A stretch of 64,000 bases of DNA from GCA-2731375 sp964631725 (lineage in GTDB: Bacteria > Pseudomonadota > Alphaproteobacteria > GCA-2731375): NCBI GenBank assembly GCA_964631725.1, contig CAZVYX010000016.1, forward strand, positions 42,747 through 106,746, written 5' to 3'. Positions 1-8,421 of this stretch are shown here, in pieces. Made by a program: the position numbers and the translations under genes. Numbering within the stretch: the stretch's first letter is position 1; every line of letters starts with the position of its first letter. Under the pieces are notes generated by a model. It made no database searches, was not told the origin of the DNA, and saw nothing but the letters and a program-made list of their open reading frames with translations.

Positions 1-1
1 C

Positions 2-220
2 CTCTCCAAGGGGTTGGATCGCGATCGCGCGGTCGACGAGACCGGCCACCAGATCGCCATTTTCGGCCGCATGGGCTCGCGCCCGTTCAACATGCAGGAG
101 ATGCAGCAGCTCTACCTCGACAAGGGCAAGCCGTGGTTTGTCGACGATGAGCCCCGCATGCGGAATTTGCTGCCGGCGCGCCGCCCGGCCGCCGGAAGTC
201 CCAGGGCAAGCCTCGATTGA
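2..220 (+). CDS. C-terminal end of an unidentified protein (5' truncated by window edge)
   Basis: An open frame runs in from the left edge of the window and ends at a TGA, giving the last 72 residues of a protein. The visible part contains the segment FGRMGSRPFNMQEMQQLYLD and ends in an Arg/Pro/Ala-rich tail that looks unstructured. I do not recognise the family and cannot assign a function. It converges with the multiheme cytochrome c gene on the other strand, with a gap of about 50 bases and no clear terminator hairpin. The internal TTG at position 14 is unlikely to be a genuine start, because the frame stays open to the edge. Confidence 0.5.
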   Translation, partial: LSKGLDRDRAVDETGHQIAIFGRMGSRPFNMQEMQQLYLDKGKPWFVDDEPRMRNLLPARRPAAGSPRASLD

Positions 221-268
221 AGCCGCGCCCGACACGGGCCGCGCGCCGGTGTCGGTAGGAATCCGCCG

Positions 269-1609
269 CTACGGAATGAGGCTGCCGAACGCCTGCAGGG
301 CGGCGGTGAACTGTTTCGAATCGTAGTTGTCGTCGCTTTCGAGCGCCTTGTAGCAGGCGTCCAGCGCCTTCTGCAGCGCCGCCCGCTGGGTCTTGTCCAG
401 GGCGCCGATGTTGCCCATCGCCGCCATGATGGTACCGAGCGACATGGTCGCCTGTTCGGCACCGGAATAGTCGGTGTACTGGTTGTCCAGGCCATATTTC
501 ACCGTGCCCTTGAGCAGCGCGGTCATGTCGGCCTTGCCGAACTTGTGCGATGAAAAGCGCTTGATCAGTTGCTCGGCGTTCGCGCGCAGGGCCGTGGCCT
601 CTTTTGTCAGATTGCCCTGGCCCTCGCGGCTTGCCTTATGCAGGGCGAGACCGCGTTGACGAAGCTCCTTGCCAAGCTGTGGATCAAGGTGATTGGTGAT
701 CACCTGCAGCATCAGCAGATTGGCATCCTGCAAGCGCGGAATACCTGGCCCGAGGCCAACCGTGGTACGCGGCTGCCAGCGCTGCTTATTCAGGCTGCGA
801 TGACAGCTGTGACAGTCGAACAGCACCAACTCGGGGAACACGCCATCACGCCCCATCTTTGGGTCGAGCAGCGCGTCCAGCATGGTCTTTAGCGCCATCG
901 CCTGGCCGATCGCCCAGACCTGGACGCCGTTCCAGTTGCCCTTCCGTTTGCGGTAGTCGGCGTCAACCTTGTAGTGCGCCGGCTGCAGCGCCGTGAAGGT
1001 GTCGAGCTCGAAACTCATGCGCGGATGGCCCGCGCCCATGATGCGGTGGCTGACGAAACGCATTTGGTCACCGAAATGGCACGACAGACATAGCCGCGCC
1101 CGTTCGATCGGTTTGGCTGTGGAATAAAGACCGTTCGCGACGTTGTTCTTGTGTGAGGCGTTGGCCGCGATATGCGCGCCAATCCAGCGTCCGGCCCCGC
1201 CATGGCAGGCTTCGCAGCCGACCCCGTCGGTTATCTGGAAGGTTCGGTGGCGCAGCTTTTTCGGCACATTGTCGGCGTGACAGTCGAGGCAGATGTCGGC
1301 GGTATGGGCGTCGGGCAGTCCCAAATTCGCGGCAATCTTCTTGGAACGTTTGTTCAGCAGCATGTCGTAGGCCTTGGCGTGCTTGTCCTTGCTCTGCCAG
1401 GTCACGAATTCGTTCTGCAGGATCGGTGAATTGGGCCAACTCTTCACCGCGCCGTGGCAGGTGCTGCCCGCGCAGGATGCAACACCCATATGAAATTCCT
1501 TGTCCGCAAGCGGCAATAGCATCTCCGCCGCCGAGGCTCCAAAACTCATCAACGCGCTGGAAAAAATCGTAAGCGCGCCTAGCAGAATGATTGAGCGCCG
1601 CACCGTCAC
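269..1609 (-). CDS. Multiheme c-type cytochrome, cytochrome c-554-like
   Basis: An exported electron-transfer protein. A basic N-terminus (VRRS) and a hydrophobic stretch ending near GASAAEM form a Sec signal peptide. Four canonical CxxCH haem motifs follow in order: CLDCH, CEACH, CLSCH and CHSCH. Ahead of them is a CAGSTCH motif in which the cysteines are four residues apart (CX4CH). The segment after CLSCH, with FVSHRIMGAGHPRMSF, supplies candidate distal haem ligands and resembles cytochrome c-554-type proteins. The C-terminal third has no haem motif and looks helical. I chose the GTG at 1609 because it begins the signal peptide and has a G-rich run just upstream; a TTG at 1633 is also in frame. 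The redox partner is unknown. The gene stands alone and is divergent from gspO. Confidence 0.75.
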   Translation of the reverse strand: MTVRRSIILLGALTIFSSALMSFGASAAEMLLPLADKEFHMGVASCAGSTCHGAVKSWPNSPILQNEFVTWQSKDKHAKAYDMLLNKRSKKIAANLGLPDAHTADICLDCHADNVPKKLRHRTFQITDGVGCEACHGGAGRWIGAHIAANASHKNNVANGLYSTAKPIERARLCLSCHFGDQMRFVSHRIMGAGHPRMSFELDTFTALQPAHYKVDADYRKRKGNWNGVQVWAIGQAMALKTMLDALLDPKMGRDGVFPELVLFDCHSCHRSLNKQRWQPRTTVGLGPGIPRLQDANLLMLQVITNHLDPQLGKELRQRGLALHKASREGQGNLTKEATALRANAEQLIKRFSSHKFGKADMTALLKGTVKYGLDNQYTDYSGAEQATMSLGTIMAAMGNIGALDKTQRAALQKALDACYKALESDDNYDSKQFTAALQAFGSLIP

Positions 1610-1905
1610 ACCCCCCGTGTTTCCCAGACCCAATATTCTGCACGCGGCCGGTTTGCCCGCTCTGCAGGCACCTGAATTGACCCGACGGTGCAGCTAAGCT
1701 TCGCACCAAATCCACTGGCCTGACGCCGCGATTTCGACACCTTGTTCGCGTCGTCACTTCCCTTACTTCGGAATTATGGCATGGCCGCGATGCCATTGCC
1801 ACCACGATGCGTTTTCAATGTCCGAGCTACGATTTAGTATTCGCTTTACCGGCCCCTTACCGCTGCGGCATAGTGGCGGACGCATCAAAAAATGACGGCC
1901 GCAAT

Positions 1906-2652
1906 GTGACTTGGGATCTATACGTTGCCATCGTGCTGGTTCTCGCCGCGCCCTTCGTGGGGCGATTTCTTGCCATGCTGGTGGTGCGGTATCCGAACTG
2001 GCGCGGCATTTGGTTCGCCCGCTCGGCTTGTAGTCGCTGCGCCGTACCGCTATCGGTGCGCGCGCAACTTCCGCTTCTTGGCTGGCTTCTTGATGGTGGC
2101 CACTGCCCCGCGTGCGGTCAGCGGACACCCGGTCTGGTGCTCCTTTTCGAGATTGCCGCGCTGGCAATCGCCATATGGTCGCTCGCAGTGTTCGACGGCA
2201 TCGCGGCGGTTTCCGCCGCCATGCTGGGCTGGCTGCTGATTGCCGCCGCGGCGATCGATCAGCGCACGATGCTGCTGCCTGACAGCTTGACCGCCGCCGC
2301 CCTATTGCTGGGATTTGCTGTTGCCGCCGCCGCCGGTCCCAATGCGTTGTTGAGTGCTCTTGCCGGGGCCGCCGCCGGCTTTGCCGCCTTCGCCCTGATC
2401 GGTGCGTTCTTCAGGCGCTTGCACGGACACGACGGCCTTGGCCTCGGTGATGCCAAATTGCTGGCGGCGGCGGGCGCATGGGTCGGCTGGCAGTCGCTGC
2501 CGTCGTTGGTTTTGATCGCCGCGAGCACGGCCATCGTGGTGATCCTATTGACGGGATTGGTAGGTGATGGCGGCATACGGCGGCGGCTACCATTTGGGCC
2601 GCACCTGGGATTGGCGGCCTGGCTTACCCTGCTCTACCGGCCGTTGCCATGA
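1906..2652 (+). CDS. gspO: Type IV prepilin peptidase / N-methyltransferase GspO
   Basis: A polytopic inner-membrane aspartic protease that cleaves the leader of type IV-like prepilins and N-methylates the new N-terminus. Here it would process the pseudopilins encoded just downstream (GspG to GspK). It shows the two cysteine pairs of the cytoplasmic loop (CSRC and CPAC), an aspartate after the next helix (AAIDQRTMLLPD) and the GxGD protease motif (GLGDAK). Many hydrophobic helices fill the C-terminal two thirds. The frame extends up to an ATG at 1807, but residues before VTWDLY look unlike the family, so I prefer the GTG at 1906. The stop is immediately followed by the ribosome binding site for gspE, indicating an operon. 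Confidence 0.85.
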   Translation: MTWDLYVAIVLVLAAPFVGRFLAMLVVRYPNWRGIWFARSACSRCAVPLSVRAQLPLLGWLLDGGHCPACGQRTPGLVLLFEIAALAIAIWSLAVFDGIAAVSAAMLGWLLIAAAAIDQRTMLLPDSLTAAALLLGFAVAAAAGPNALLSALAGAAAGFAAFALIGAFFRRLHGHDGLGLGDAKLLAAAGAWVGWQSLPSLVLIAASTAIVVILLTGLVGDGGIRRRLPFGPHLGLAAWLTLLYRPLP

Positions 2653-2662
2653 GGAGGTGCCG

Positions 2663-4306
2663 TTGACTGCCTCGGCGGTGAAACAACTGATCGACAGTGG
2701 TTTGCTTGCCGAGAGCGACCTGGAGCGCGCGCGCCTTGCCGCCGAGGCGATGTCAACACCGGTGCACAGCGCGCTTGTCGGGCTTGGCCTGGTTGCCGAG
2801 GACGCCATGGCCCGCACCCTGGCCGACAGTCAGTCGCTGCCGCTGGTCGCTGACAACGACTATCCCGACGAGGCTGTGCTGCCGGACCTATTGACCGAGT
2901 CTTTCCTGCGCACCTGCCAGGTGCTGCCGTTGTCGGCGAATGAGCACACGGTCACGGTGGCGCTTGCCGACCCGCTTGATCGCGATACCATCCGGGCGCT
3001 GGAGATGCGCCTCGACCGCAGTGTGCGGCCGGCTGTCGCCACACCGTCGCAGTTGCGGCGCCATTTTGATCGAATTTACGGCGAAGCCGCCGGCCGCCAG
3101 GGCACGGGACCGGGCGAGGAAGGCCGCGTCTACATCGAGCGATTGCAGGACCAGGTCAGCGACGCCCCGACCGTCAAGCTCGCTAACCGGCTGATCGAAC
3201 AGGCGGTGATGCAACGCGCCTCCGACATTCACCTGGAGCCGGATGGCGACGATTTGCGGGTGCGATTCCGGATCGACGGCCTGCTGCGCGAGATCCGACG
3301 CCTGCCGCTGAGCGACCATGCACCGCTGATCAGCCGTATCAAGATCATGTCGGGTCTCGACATTGTCGAGCGGCGGTTGCCGCAGGATGGCCGCACGCAG
3401 CAAGTGGTCGAAGGCCGCCGCATTGATATGCGGGTCTCCTGCCTGCCGATGATGCACGGCGAAGGCATGGTGATCCGGCTGCTGGACCAGAATCGGGCAC
3501 CATTGGAGCTGGCCGATCTGGGACTGGACAGCGATCTGCAGGGGCGCCTGGCGGCCGCCCTGGATGGCGGCAGGGGTATCGTGCTGGTGACCGGCCCAAC
3601 CGGCAGCGGCAAGACCACCACCCTTTATGCCGCGCTGCAGCGCTTTAACGACCCGCAAAACAAAATCATTACCGTCGAGGACCCGGTGGAGTTCCAGTTG
3701 CCCGGTATCAGCCAAATTCAGGTTCGGCCCGAGATCGGCCTCGGCTTCAGCCGCGTCTTGCGCTCGGTGCTGCGGCACGATCCGGATACGTTGATGATCG
3801 GCGAAATCCGCGATCTGGAAACGGCCGAGATCGCGGTACAGGCGGCGCTGACCGGTCACCTGGTGTTGTCGACACTGCATACCAACAGCGCGCCTGACGC
3901 GCTTACGCGCTTGGCCGACATGGGCCTCGATCCCTACCGCATCACCGCCTCTGTCGCGGCGGTCGTGGCACAGCGTCTGGTGCGTACCCTGTGCGAACAC
4001 TGCCGGACGCCGGCCCCCGACGACGTCAATGGCACCGACGATGTCGGGGGCGGGGCGACAGTTTACGAGGCGGCCGGATGCGAACGGTGCGGCGGCACCG
4101 GTTACAATGGACGCACCTTGATCGCCGAAGTGATGGTTATTGACGAACCTCTGCGCAGCCTGATCATGCAACGTGGGGAGCCGCGGGCGATTGAAAAGGC
4201 GGCGCGTGCCGGAGGCCTGCTGCCGATGCGCCAGAACGGTCTCGACAAAGTTGCGCAGGGAAAGACGAGCATCGCCGAATTGATGCGCGTGCTGGGGAGC
4301 GGCTAG
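2663..4306 (+). CDS. gspE: Type II secretion ATPase GspE
   Basis: The cytoplasmic hexameric ATPase that powers pseudopilus assembly. The order is an N-terminal GspE/MshEN-like domain (about residues 1-150), then the secretion ATPase core. The core has a Walker A motif GPTGSGKTTT near residue 311, an Asp-box/Walker B region LMIGEIRDLETAE near 377 and a His box GHLVLSTLHTN near 396. A zinc-binding tetracysteine module follows, with CEHC near 443 and CERC near 473. The TTG at 2663 is chosen because GGAGG lies five bases upstream; a GTG at 2657 overlaps that site and the open frame itself extends back to 2564 inside gspO. The length of about 547 residues is normal. It is followed after 3 bases by gspF. 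Confidence 0.92.
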   Translation: MTASAVKQLIDSGLLAESDLERARLAAEAMSTPVHSALVGLGLVAEDAMARTLADSQSLPLVADNDYPDEAVLPDLLTESFLRTCQVLPLSANEHTVTVALADPLDRDTIRALEMRLDRSVRPAVATPSQLRRHFDRIYGEAAGRQGTGPGEEGRVYIERLQDQVSDAPTVKLANRLIEQAVMQRASDIHLEPDGDDLRVRFRIDGLLREIRRLPLSDHAPLISRIKIMSGLDIVERRLPQDGRTQQVVEGRRIDMRVSCLPMMHGEGMVIRLLDQNRAPLELADLGLDSDLQGRLAAALDGGRGIVLVTGPTGSGKTTTLYAALQRFNDPQNKIITVEDPVEFQLPGISQIQVRPEIGLGFSRVLRSVLRHDPDTLMIGEIRDLETAEIAVQAALTGHLVLSTLHTNSAPDALTRLADMGLDPYRITASVAAVVAQRLVRTLCEHCRTPAPDDVNGTDDVGGGATVYEAAGCERCGGTGYNGRTLIAEVMVIDEPLRSLIMQRGEPRAIEKAARAGGLLPMRQNGLDKVAQGKTSIAELMRVLGSG

Positions 4307-4309
4307 GCG

Positions 4310-5533
4310 ATGCCGTGGTTCCAGTACCGTGCGGTGGATGCCGGAGATCACGTGGTGGAGGCCTCGATTGAGGCAGACGACCGCGACACGGCGCTGGCGC
4401 GGCTGCGCGGCGAGGGCTTGCTGCCGCTGCGTCTGGACCCTGTCGGCGACGCCGGGGGCCGGTCCTGGCGTGTGCAACTGCGGCGCTGGCTCAGCTACCT
4501 CGACCCTGACGCCGGGCGGTTGCCGCCGCCGGCGATTACCGCCTTCGTGCGGGAGCTCAGTATGCTGCTTGATGCCGGCATTGGCGCCGACCGGGCCTTG
4601 CTGATCATCGCCCGCTCGGCGGAACGGCCGATACTGGCGCAGCTCGCCACCGACCTGCGCCAGCGTGTCCGCGCCGGCGACAGCCTGGCGGATGCGCTCG
4701 ACCAGGATTCGGGGCACTTCGATGCGGTGTTCCGTGCCACGGTTCGCGCCGGCGAAGCCGGCAGCGCCCTGACCGATGCGCTGGCGCGCCTCGCGGATTG
4801 GCGGGAGCAGCGCGAATATATGCTGGCTGCGGTCAGGTCAGCGCTGATCTATCCCTGTTTCCTGATCGTCGCGGCGCTGATGTCCTTCCTGGTGCTGCTG
4901 CTGTTCGTGGTGCCGCAATTTGAGGCGCTGTTCCAGCAGACTGGCGCCGAGGTGTCGCTGTTCACCGGCGCCCTGCTCGCTGTTTCCGGCTTTCTGCGCA
5001 GCTACCTACCGGTGATCGTCGTATTGGCGCTGGTGCTCTGGCTGCTCGCGCGCCGGCGCCGCACCGCATGGACCGGCCTCGCGGCGCGGCTGCCGATCTT
5101 GCGCGGTTTCCTGCGGAAGGTGGCGATTGAGCGCGCGCTTAGCATTATGGCGATCCTTTTTGCCAGCCGTATGCCGGCACCGGCGGCATTGGATTTGGCG
5201 GCGGAGGCGGTCGGCGATCCGGGGTTGGCATCATCGCTGCGGCAGACGGCGGCGCGGGTTCGTGAAGGCGCCCGCCTAAGCGACAGCCTGCGCCGGACCG
5301 GCGACTTGCCGGAGCTGGTGGTCGAGATGATCTCGGTCGGTGAGGATGCCGGCTCGCTTCAGGAGATTCTGGAGCGCCTTGGCGAGCGACTGCGGGCCGA
5401 CGTCGAACAGGGCTTACGCCGGCTGATCGCGGTGATCGAGCCGGTGCTGATCATTTTGACGGGAATCCTGGTTGCTTCTATCATTCTGACCCTGTTGTCG
5501 GCGATCGCGAGCGTTCATGCCCTGGTATACTGA
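4310..5533 (+). CDS. gspF: Type II secretion inner-membrane platform protein GspF
   Basis: A polytopic inner-membrane protein that couples the GspE ATPase to pseudopilus assembly. It carries the two repeated T2SSF domains (about residues 70-190 and 270-390) and three clear hydrophobic segments: around residues 178-207 (ending LLLFVVPQFEALF), 236-252 and 371-398. The repeat hallmark is visible twice, as VRAGEAGSAL and SVGEDAGSLQEIL. At 407 residues the length matches the family. The end overlaps the start of gspG by 17 bases, which suggests translational coupling. Confidence 0.92.
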   Translation: MPWFQYRAVDAGDHVVEASIEADDRDTALARLRGEGLLPLRLDPVGDAGGRSWRVQLRRWLSYLDPDAGRLPPPAITAFVRELSMLLDAGIGADRALLIIARSAERPILAQLATDLRQRVRAGDSLADALDQDSGHFDAVFRATVRAGEAGSALTDALARLADWREQREYMLAAVRSALIYPCFLIVAALMSFLVLLLFVVPQFEALFQQTGAEVSLFTGALLAVSGFLRSYLPVIVVLALVLWLLARRRRTAWTGLAARLPILRGFLRKVAIERALSIMAILFASRMPAPAALDLAAEAVGDPGLASSLRQTAARVREGARLSDSLRRTGDLPELVVEMISVGEDAGSLQEILERLGERLRADVEQGLRRLIAVIEPVLIILTGILVASIILTLLSAIASVHALVY

Positions 5534-5981
5534 AACCGAAATCAGACAGCCGCAAAGGGCGTGTGGTCAGCAAGGCTTCACGCTCATCGAACTGCTGGTT
5601 GTTCTGGTCATTCTCGGCCTGCTGATTGGTTTGGTGACGCCGACCGTGATCAGCTATCTCGGTCGCGCCAAGATCGATGTGGCTCGCATCCAAATAGACA
5701 GCCTGGCGACGGCGCTGGACCTATACCGGTTGGATGTCGGCCGCTATCCCAGGCAGGCCGAAGGCCTTGCCGCGCTTACCAGGCGCCCGGCCGGCGAGGA
5801 ACACTGGAACGGACCCTATCTGAGGGGCGATGTGCCGCTGGATCCCTGGCACCACGCCTACCTCTACAAGCGGCCGAAGAGCGGTGCCGGCGGTTACAGC
5901 CTGCAGAGCCTCGGCGCCGACGGCAAGGCGGGCGGCGATGGCGAGGATGCCGACATCATGGTCCAGTCGTCTGCGTTATGA
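5517..5981 (+). CDS. gspG: Major pseudopilin GspG
   Basis: The main subunit of the T2SS pseudopilus. A short polar leader ends in QQG, followed by the class III signal segment FTLIELLVVLVILGLLIGL with Glu at mature position 5, so GspO would cleave between G and F. Downstream is the GspG core with GRYPRQAEGLAAL and a DPW...YLYKRP loop, which in this family shapes the calcium-binding end. The usual DPWGxPY reads DPWHHAYLY here. Its start lies inside the end of gspF and its stop overlaps the start of gspH (ATGA). Confidence 0.92.
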   Translation: MPWYTETEIRQPQRACGQQGFTLIELLVVLVILGLLIGLVTPTVISYLGRAKIDVARIQIDSLATALDLYRLDVGRYPRQAEGLAALTRRPAGEEHWNGPYLRGDVPLDPWHHAYLYKRPKSGAGGYSLQSLGADGKAGGDGEDADIMVQSSAL

Positions 5982-6424
5982 CCGGCCATGATGGGCAGCG
6001 CGGCTTCACGCTAATTGAATTGGTCGTGGTGATTGCGCTGCTGGCACTGGTGGCCGCCATCGCCGCTCCGGCCGCCGGTCGTCTCTTTGATCTATCGTCG
6101 TCGGTTGATGACGCCAAACGCCTGGCGATGGCGATGCGGCAGGCGCGAATGACGGCGATCAGTGAAGGGCAGCCGCAATCTGTCCACATCGATCCGGTGC
6201 GCCGCCGTTGGCGACATGGCGACAGCGTTGGGACATTTGATGGTGCCGCGTCAATTTCCGCCGTGGTGCCGCCCGCCGGGCGCCGTCTGAACGGAGTGTC
6301 CGCAATTGTATTCCTGCCTGACGGTAGCGCCACCGGCGGACGCATCGTGCTGGGCGAGGGCCATCGCCAACAAAGCGTCGCCGTCGACTGGCTGACCGGG
6401 ACCGTCTCGATTGCCGGCCCGTAG
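5978..6424 (+). CDS. gspH: Minor pseudopilin GspH
   Basis: A minor pseudopilin of the T2SS. The start ATG at 5978 overlaps the gspG stop as ATGA. A nine-residue leader ending in QRG is followed by FTLIELVVVIALLALVAAIA, with Glu at mature position 5. The rest is a short beta-rich domain with a late SAIVFLPDGSATGGRI segment typical of the GspH/FimT type. Length is 148 residues. The larger frame that extends upstream to 5561 runs through gspG and is not used. Confidence 0.85.
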   Translation: MTGHDGQRGFTLIELVVVIALLALVAAIAAPAAGRLFDLSSSVDDAKRLAMAMRQARMTAISEGQPQSVHIDPVRRRWRHGDSVGTFDGAASISAVVPPAGRRLNGVSAIVFLPDGSATGGRIVLGEGHRQQSVAVDWLTGTVSIAGP

Positions 6425-6812
6425 GCAAGCCGGCTTCAGCCTGCTGGAGGTCTTGGTCAGCCTGGTTGTGGTGGCACTGACGGTTGGCGCCGCCATTGGC
6501 GTGTACGGTCAGGCCGCCGAAAGCGCCGGGCGTGGCGAGCGGGCGCTGCAGGCCTTGATGACGGCGCAATCGCTCCTGGCCGAGCACGGCACGGCCATCC
6601 CACTGAAGAGCGGCACCAATTACGGGAAAACAGAGGCAGGTCTGCGTTGGCGGAGTATCGTCTCACCCTATGAAGGCCTCGACCGGGACCAGATGCGCCG
6701 CCTGCCGGTAAAGCCGTTCACCGTCGGCGTCACCGTTTCCTGGGGTGATGCAAAGGCCCAGTCACTGACGTTGCGGGCCTTGAAGATCACGGAGCCGGCA
6801 GATGCCCGATAG
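6411..6812 (+). CDS. gspI: Minor pseudopilin GspI
   Basis: A minor pseudopilin forming the pseudopilus tip with GspJ, GspK and probably GspH. The leader MPARRQAG is followed by FSLLEVLVSLVVVALTVGAA, with Glu at mature position 5. At 133 residues the length is typical. The start is a TTG inside the end of gspH (14-base overlap), and no better start lies before the signal segment. The stop overlaps the start of gspJ. Confidence 0.85.
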   Translation: MPARRQAGFSLLEVLVSLVVVALTVGAAIGVYGQAAESAGRGERALQALMTAQSLLAEHGTAIPLKSGTNYGKTEAGLRWRSIVSPYEGLDRDQMRRLPVKPFTVGVTVSWGDAKAQSLTLRALKITEPADAR

Positions 6813-7410
6813 GCGGCGACAGGCCGGCTTCACGCTGCTGGAATTGGTTGTCGGCATCGCCCTTCTGGCCCTGATTACCACGCTGCTGGTCAACGTCCTC
6901 GGTACCGGTATCGCCGCTACGAAGCAAGTGGACCGGCGCACCGAGCGGATTGAGCGGGCGCACCACGTACATAGGCTGTTGCGCGAGCGGCTTGAAACGG
7001 TGCGTCCCCTGGACTGGGAAATTGGCGAGGGGCGACAGCAGGTATTCGCGGGCGAGGCTGACACCATGCGGTTCATCACCACGGCGCCGCCCTGGCCCGA
7101 CCTTGGCGGCCTGGTGCTGGATTGGCTGCACCTGAGCGGCGGTCGTCTGGTGCTGACGGAACGGCGCTTTATAGGGGCCGACGACGCGCTGAACGGCAAT
7201 GATGCCGAAAATGGCACGACGCTGGCGCGCGACATTGGCACGCTGCATATCGACTATTATGGCCAGGTGGAGCGCCGGCGCGCGGCTTGGCACGGCTTCT
7301 GGAACCAGCGGGAACTACCGGACCTGATCCGCGTACGAATCGCTTGGCGCGATGGCGAAAAATGGCCCGACCTTGTCGTGCATCCCCGGCTCGCACGACA
7401 GCCGAGGTGA
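6802..7410 (+). CDS. gspJ: Minor pseudopilin GspJ
   Basis: A minor pseudopilin of the tip complex. The leader MPDRRRQAG precedes FTLLELVVGIALLALITTLL with Glu at mature position 5. The globular part is larger than that of GspH and GspI (202 residues in total), as expected for GspJ, and is rich in aromatic and charged beta-strand segments. It overlaps gspI by 11 bases and is followed by gspK after 6 bases. Confidence 0.85.
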   Translation: MPDRRRQAGFTLLELVVGIALLALITTLLVNVLGTGIAATKQVDRRTERIERAHHVHRLLRERLETVRPLDWEIGEGRQQVFAGEADTMRFITTAPPWPDLGGLVLDWLHLSGGRLVLTERRFIGADDALNGNDAENGTTLARDIGTLHIDYYGQVERRRAAWHGFWNQRELPDLIRVRIAWRDGEKWPDLVVHPRLARQPR

Positions 7411-7416
7411 CGGTGA

Positions 7417-8346
7417 ATGGTTGACATGAGCAACATCAGGCAGCGACAAGGTAGCGTGCTTTTGGTGGTGTTGTGGCTGCTGGTGATGCTGGCATTGATT
7501 GCCCAAGGCGTGGCGCAACGGTCGCGCAGCCACCTAACGCTGGCGCGGGCCCAGATCGATCTGGCGCAGGAGCGCCTGCGCGCGCAGGCCGGCGTGTTGC
7601 ACGGGGCGTTGCTGCTGCTTGATCGGGGGCGGCCTCTACCGCCACGCCAAAGCCTGACAGGCGGGAATGCGCCAGCCATTATCGGCGCCGCGGTTGATAT
7701 CGAGATCATTGACGAATGCGGCCGCGTCGACCTGAACACCGGCCACGCCGACATGATCGCCGCCCTGTTCAACGGTTTTGGGCTGGCCGATCGTTCCAGG
7801 CAACAGGCAAACGCGGTCCTCGACTACCGCGATCCCGGCAGCCGGCCCCGGCCGCAGGGCGCCGAACATGACGCCTACCGCGCCGCCGGGCGCTTCGACG
7901 GCCCCCGCAACGGCCCATTCGAGACGGTTGCCGAACTGCACCAGGTGTTGGGTCTCGACGCTGAAACCGTGGCGCGGCTGACACCGTACTTTACCGTTGA
8001 CTGCCTCAATGCTGGCGTCGACCCGATGGCCGCCAGCGCGCCGCTGCTGCGGCTGTTGCCCTCGTGGGCCGCGCCTGACTCGCTGCAGAGCTTTCTGCAT
8101 GCCCGAGATGACGCGTCACGCAACGGCGGCGGCGGGATGCGTTGGCCGGCCGGACTGGGGAAGTATGCGGAGCCCTCGGACGGTCACGCCTACGGTATCA
8201 GGGCGACGACCCGCGGCCCGGCCCCCGCCGTTAGCTGGTCGGCGGTGGTGTGGCTTGGTGGCGGCGATGGCCGGCCACTTGCATTCCGCACCTGGGAACC
8301 GGATAGGACGAATATCCTCGTTGCCAAGGACGGTGACGATAATTGA
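7417..8346 (+). CDS. gspK: Minor pseudopilin GspK
   Basis: The largest minor pseudopilin, which caps the pseudopilus. The leader ends RQRQG, followed by SVLLVVLWLLVMLALIAQG. GspK commonly lacks the Glu-5 found in other pseudopilins, and it is absent here too. The family core is visible as DECGRVDLNTGHADM, then a helical-hairpin segment (FETVAELHQVLGLD) and LTPYFTVDC. Length is 309 residues, in range. This is the last standard T2SS gene of the plus-strand run; a 75-base gap separates it from the lipoprotein gene. Confidence 0.88.
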   Translation: MVDMSNIRQRQGSVLLVVLWLLVMLALIAQGVAQRSRSHLTLARAQIDLAQERLRAQAGVLHGALLLLDRGRPLPPRQSLTGGNAPAIIGAAVDIEIIDECGRVDLNTGHADMIAALFNGFGLADRSRQQANAVLDYRDPGSRPRPQGAEHDAYRAAGRFDGPRNGPFETVAELHQVLGLDAETVARLTPYFTVDCLNAGVDPMAASAPLLRLLPSWAAPDSLQSFLHARDDASRNGGGGMRWPAGLGKYAEPSDGHAYGIRATTRGPAPAVSWSAVVWLGGGDGRPLAFRTWEPDRTNILVAKDGDDN

Positions 8347-8421
8347 CGGTGGTGGTTTTAATCTCGCGTCGAATCAAGATAGGATAGTCATTTACTGAAC
8401 TCGTACGTCTGAGGGGAATAG

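Noticed and set aside
2888..4717. A 609-codon open frame opposite gspE and gspF
   Set aside because: Antisense shadow of well-supported T2SS genes, with no recognisable domain.
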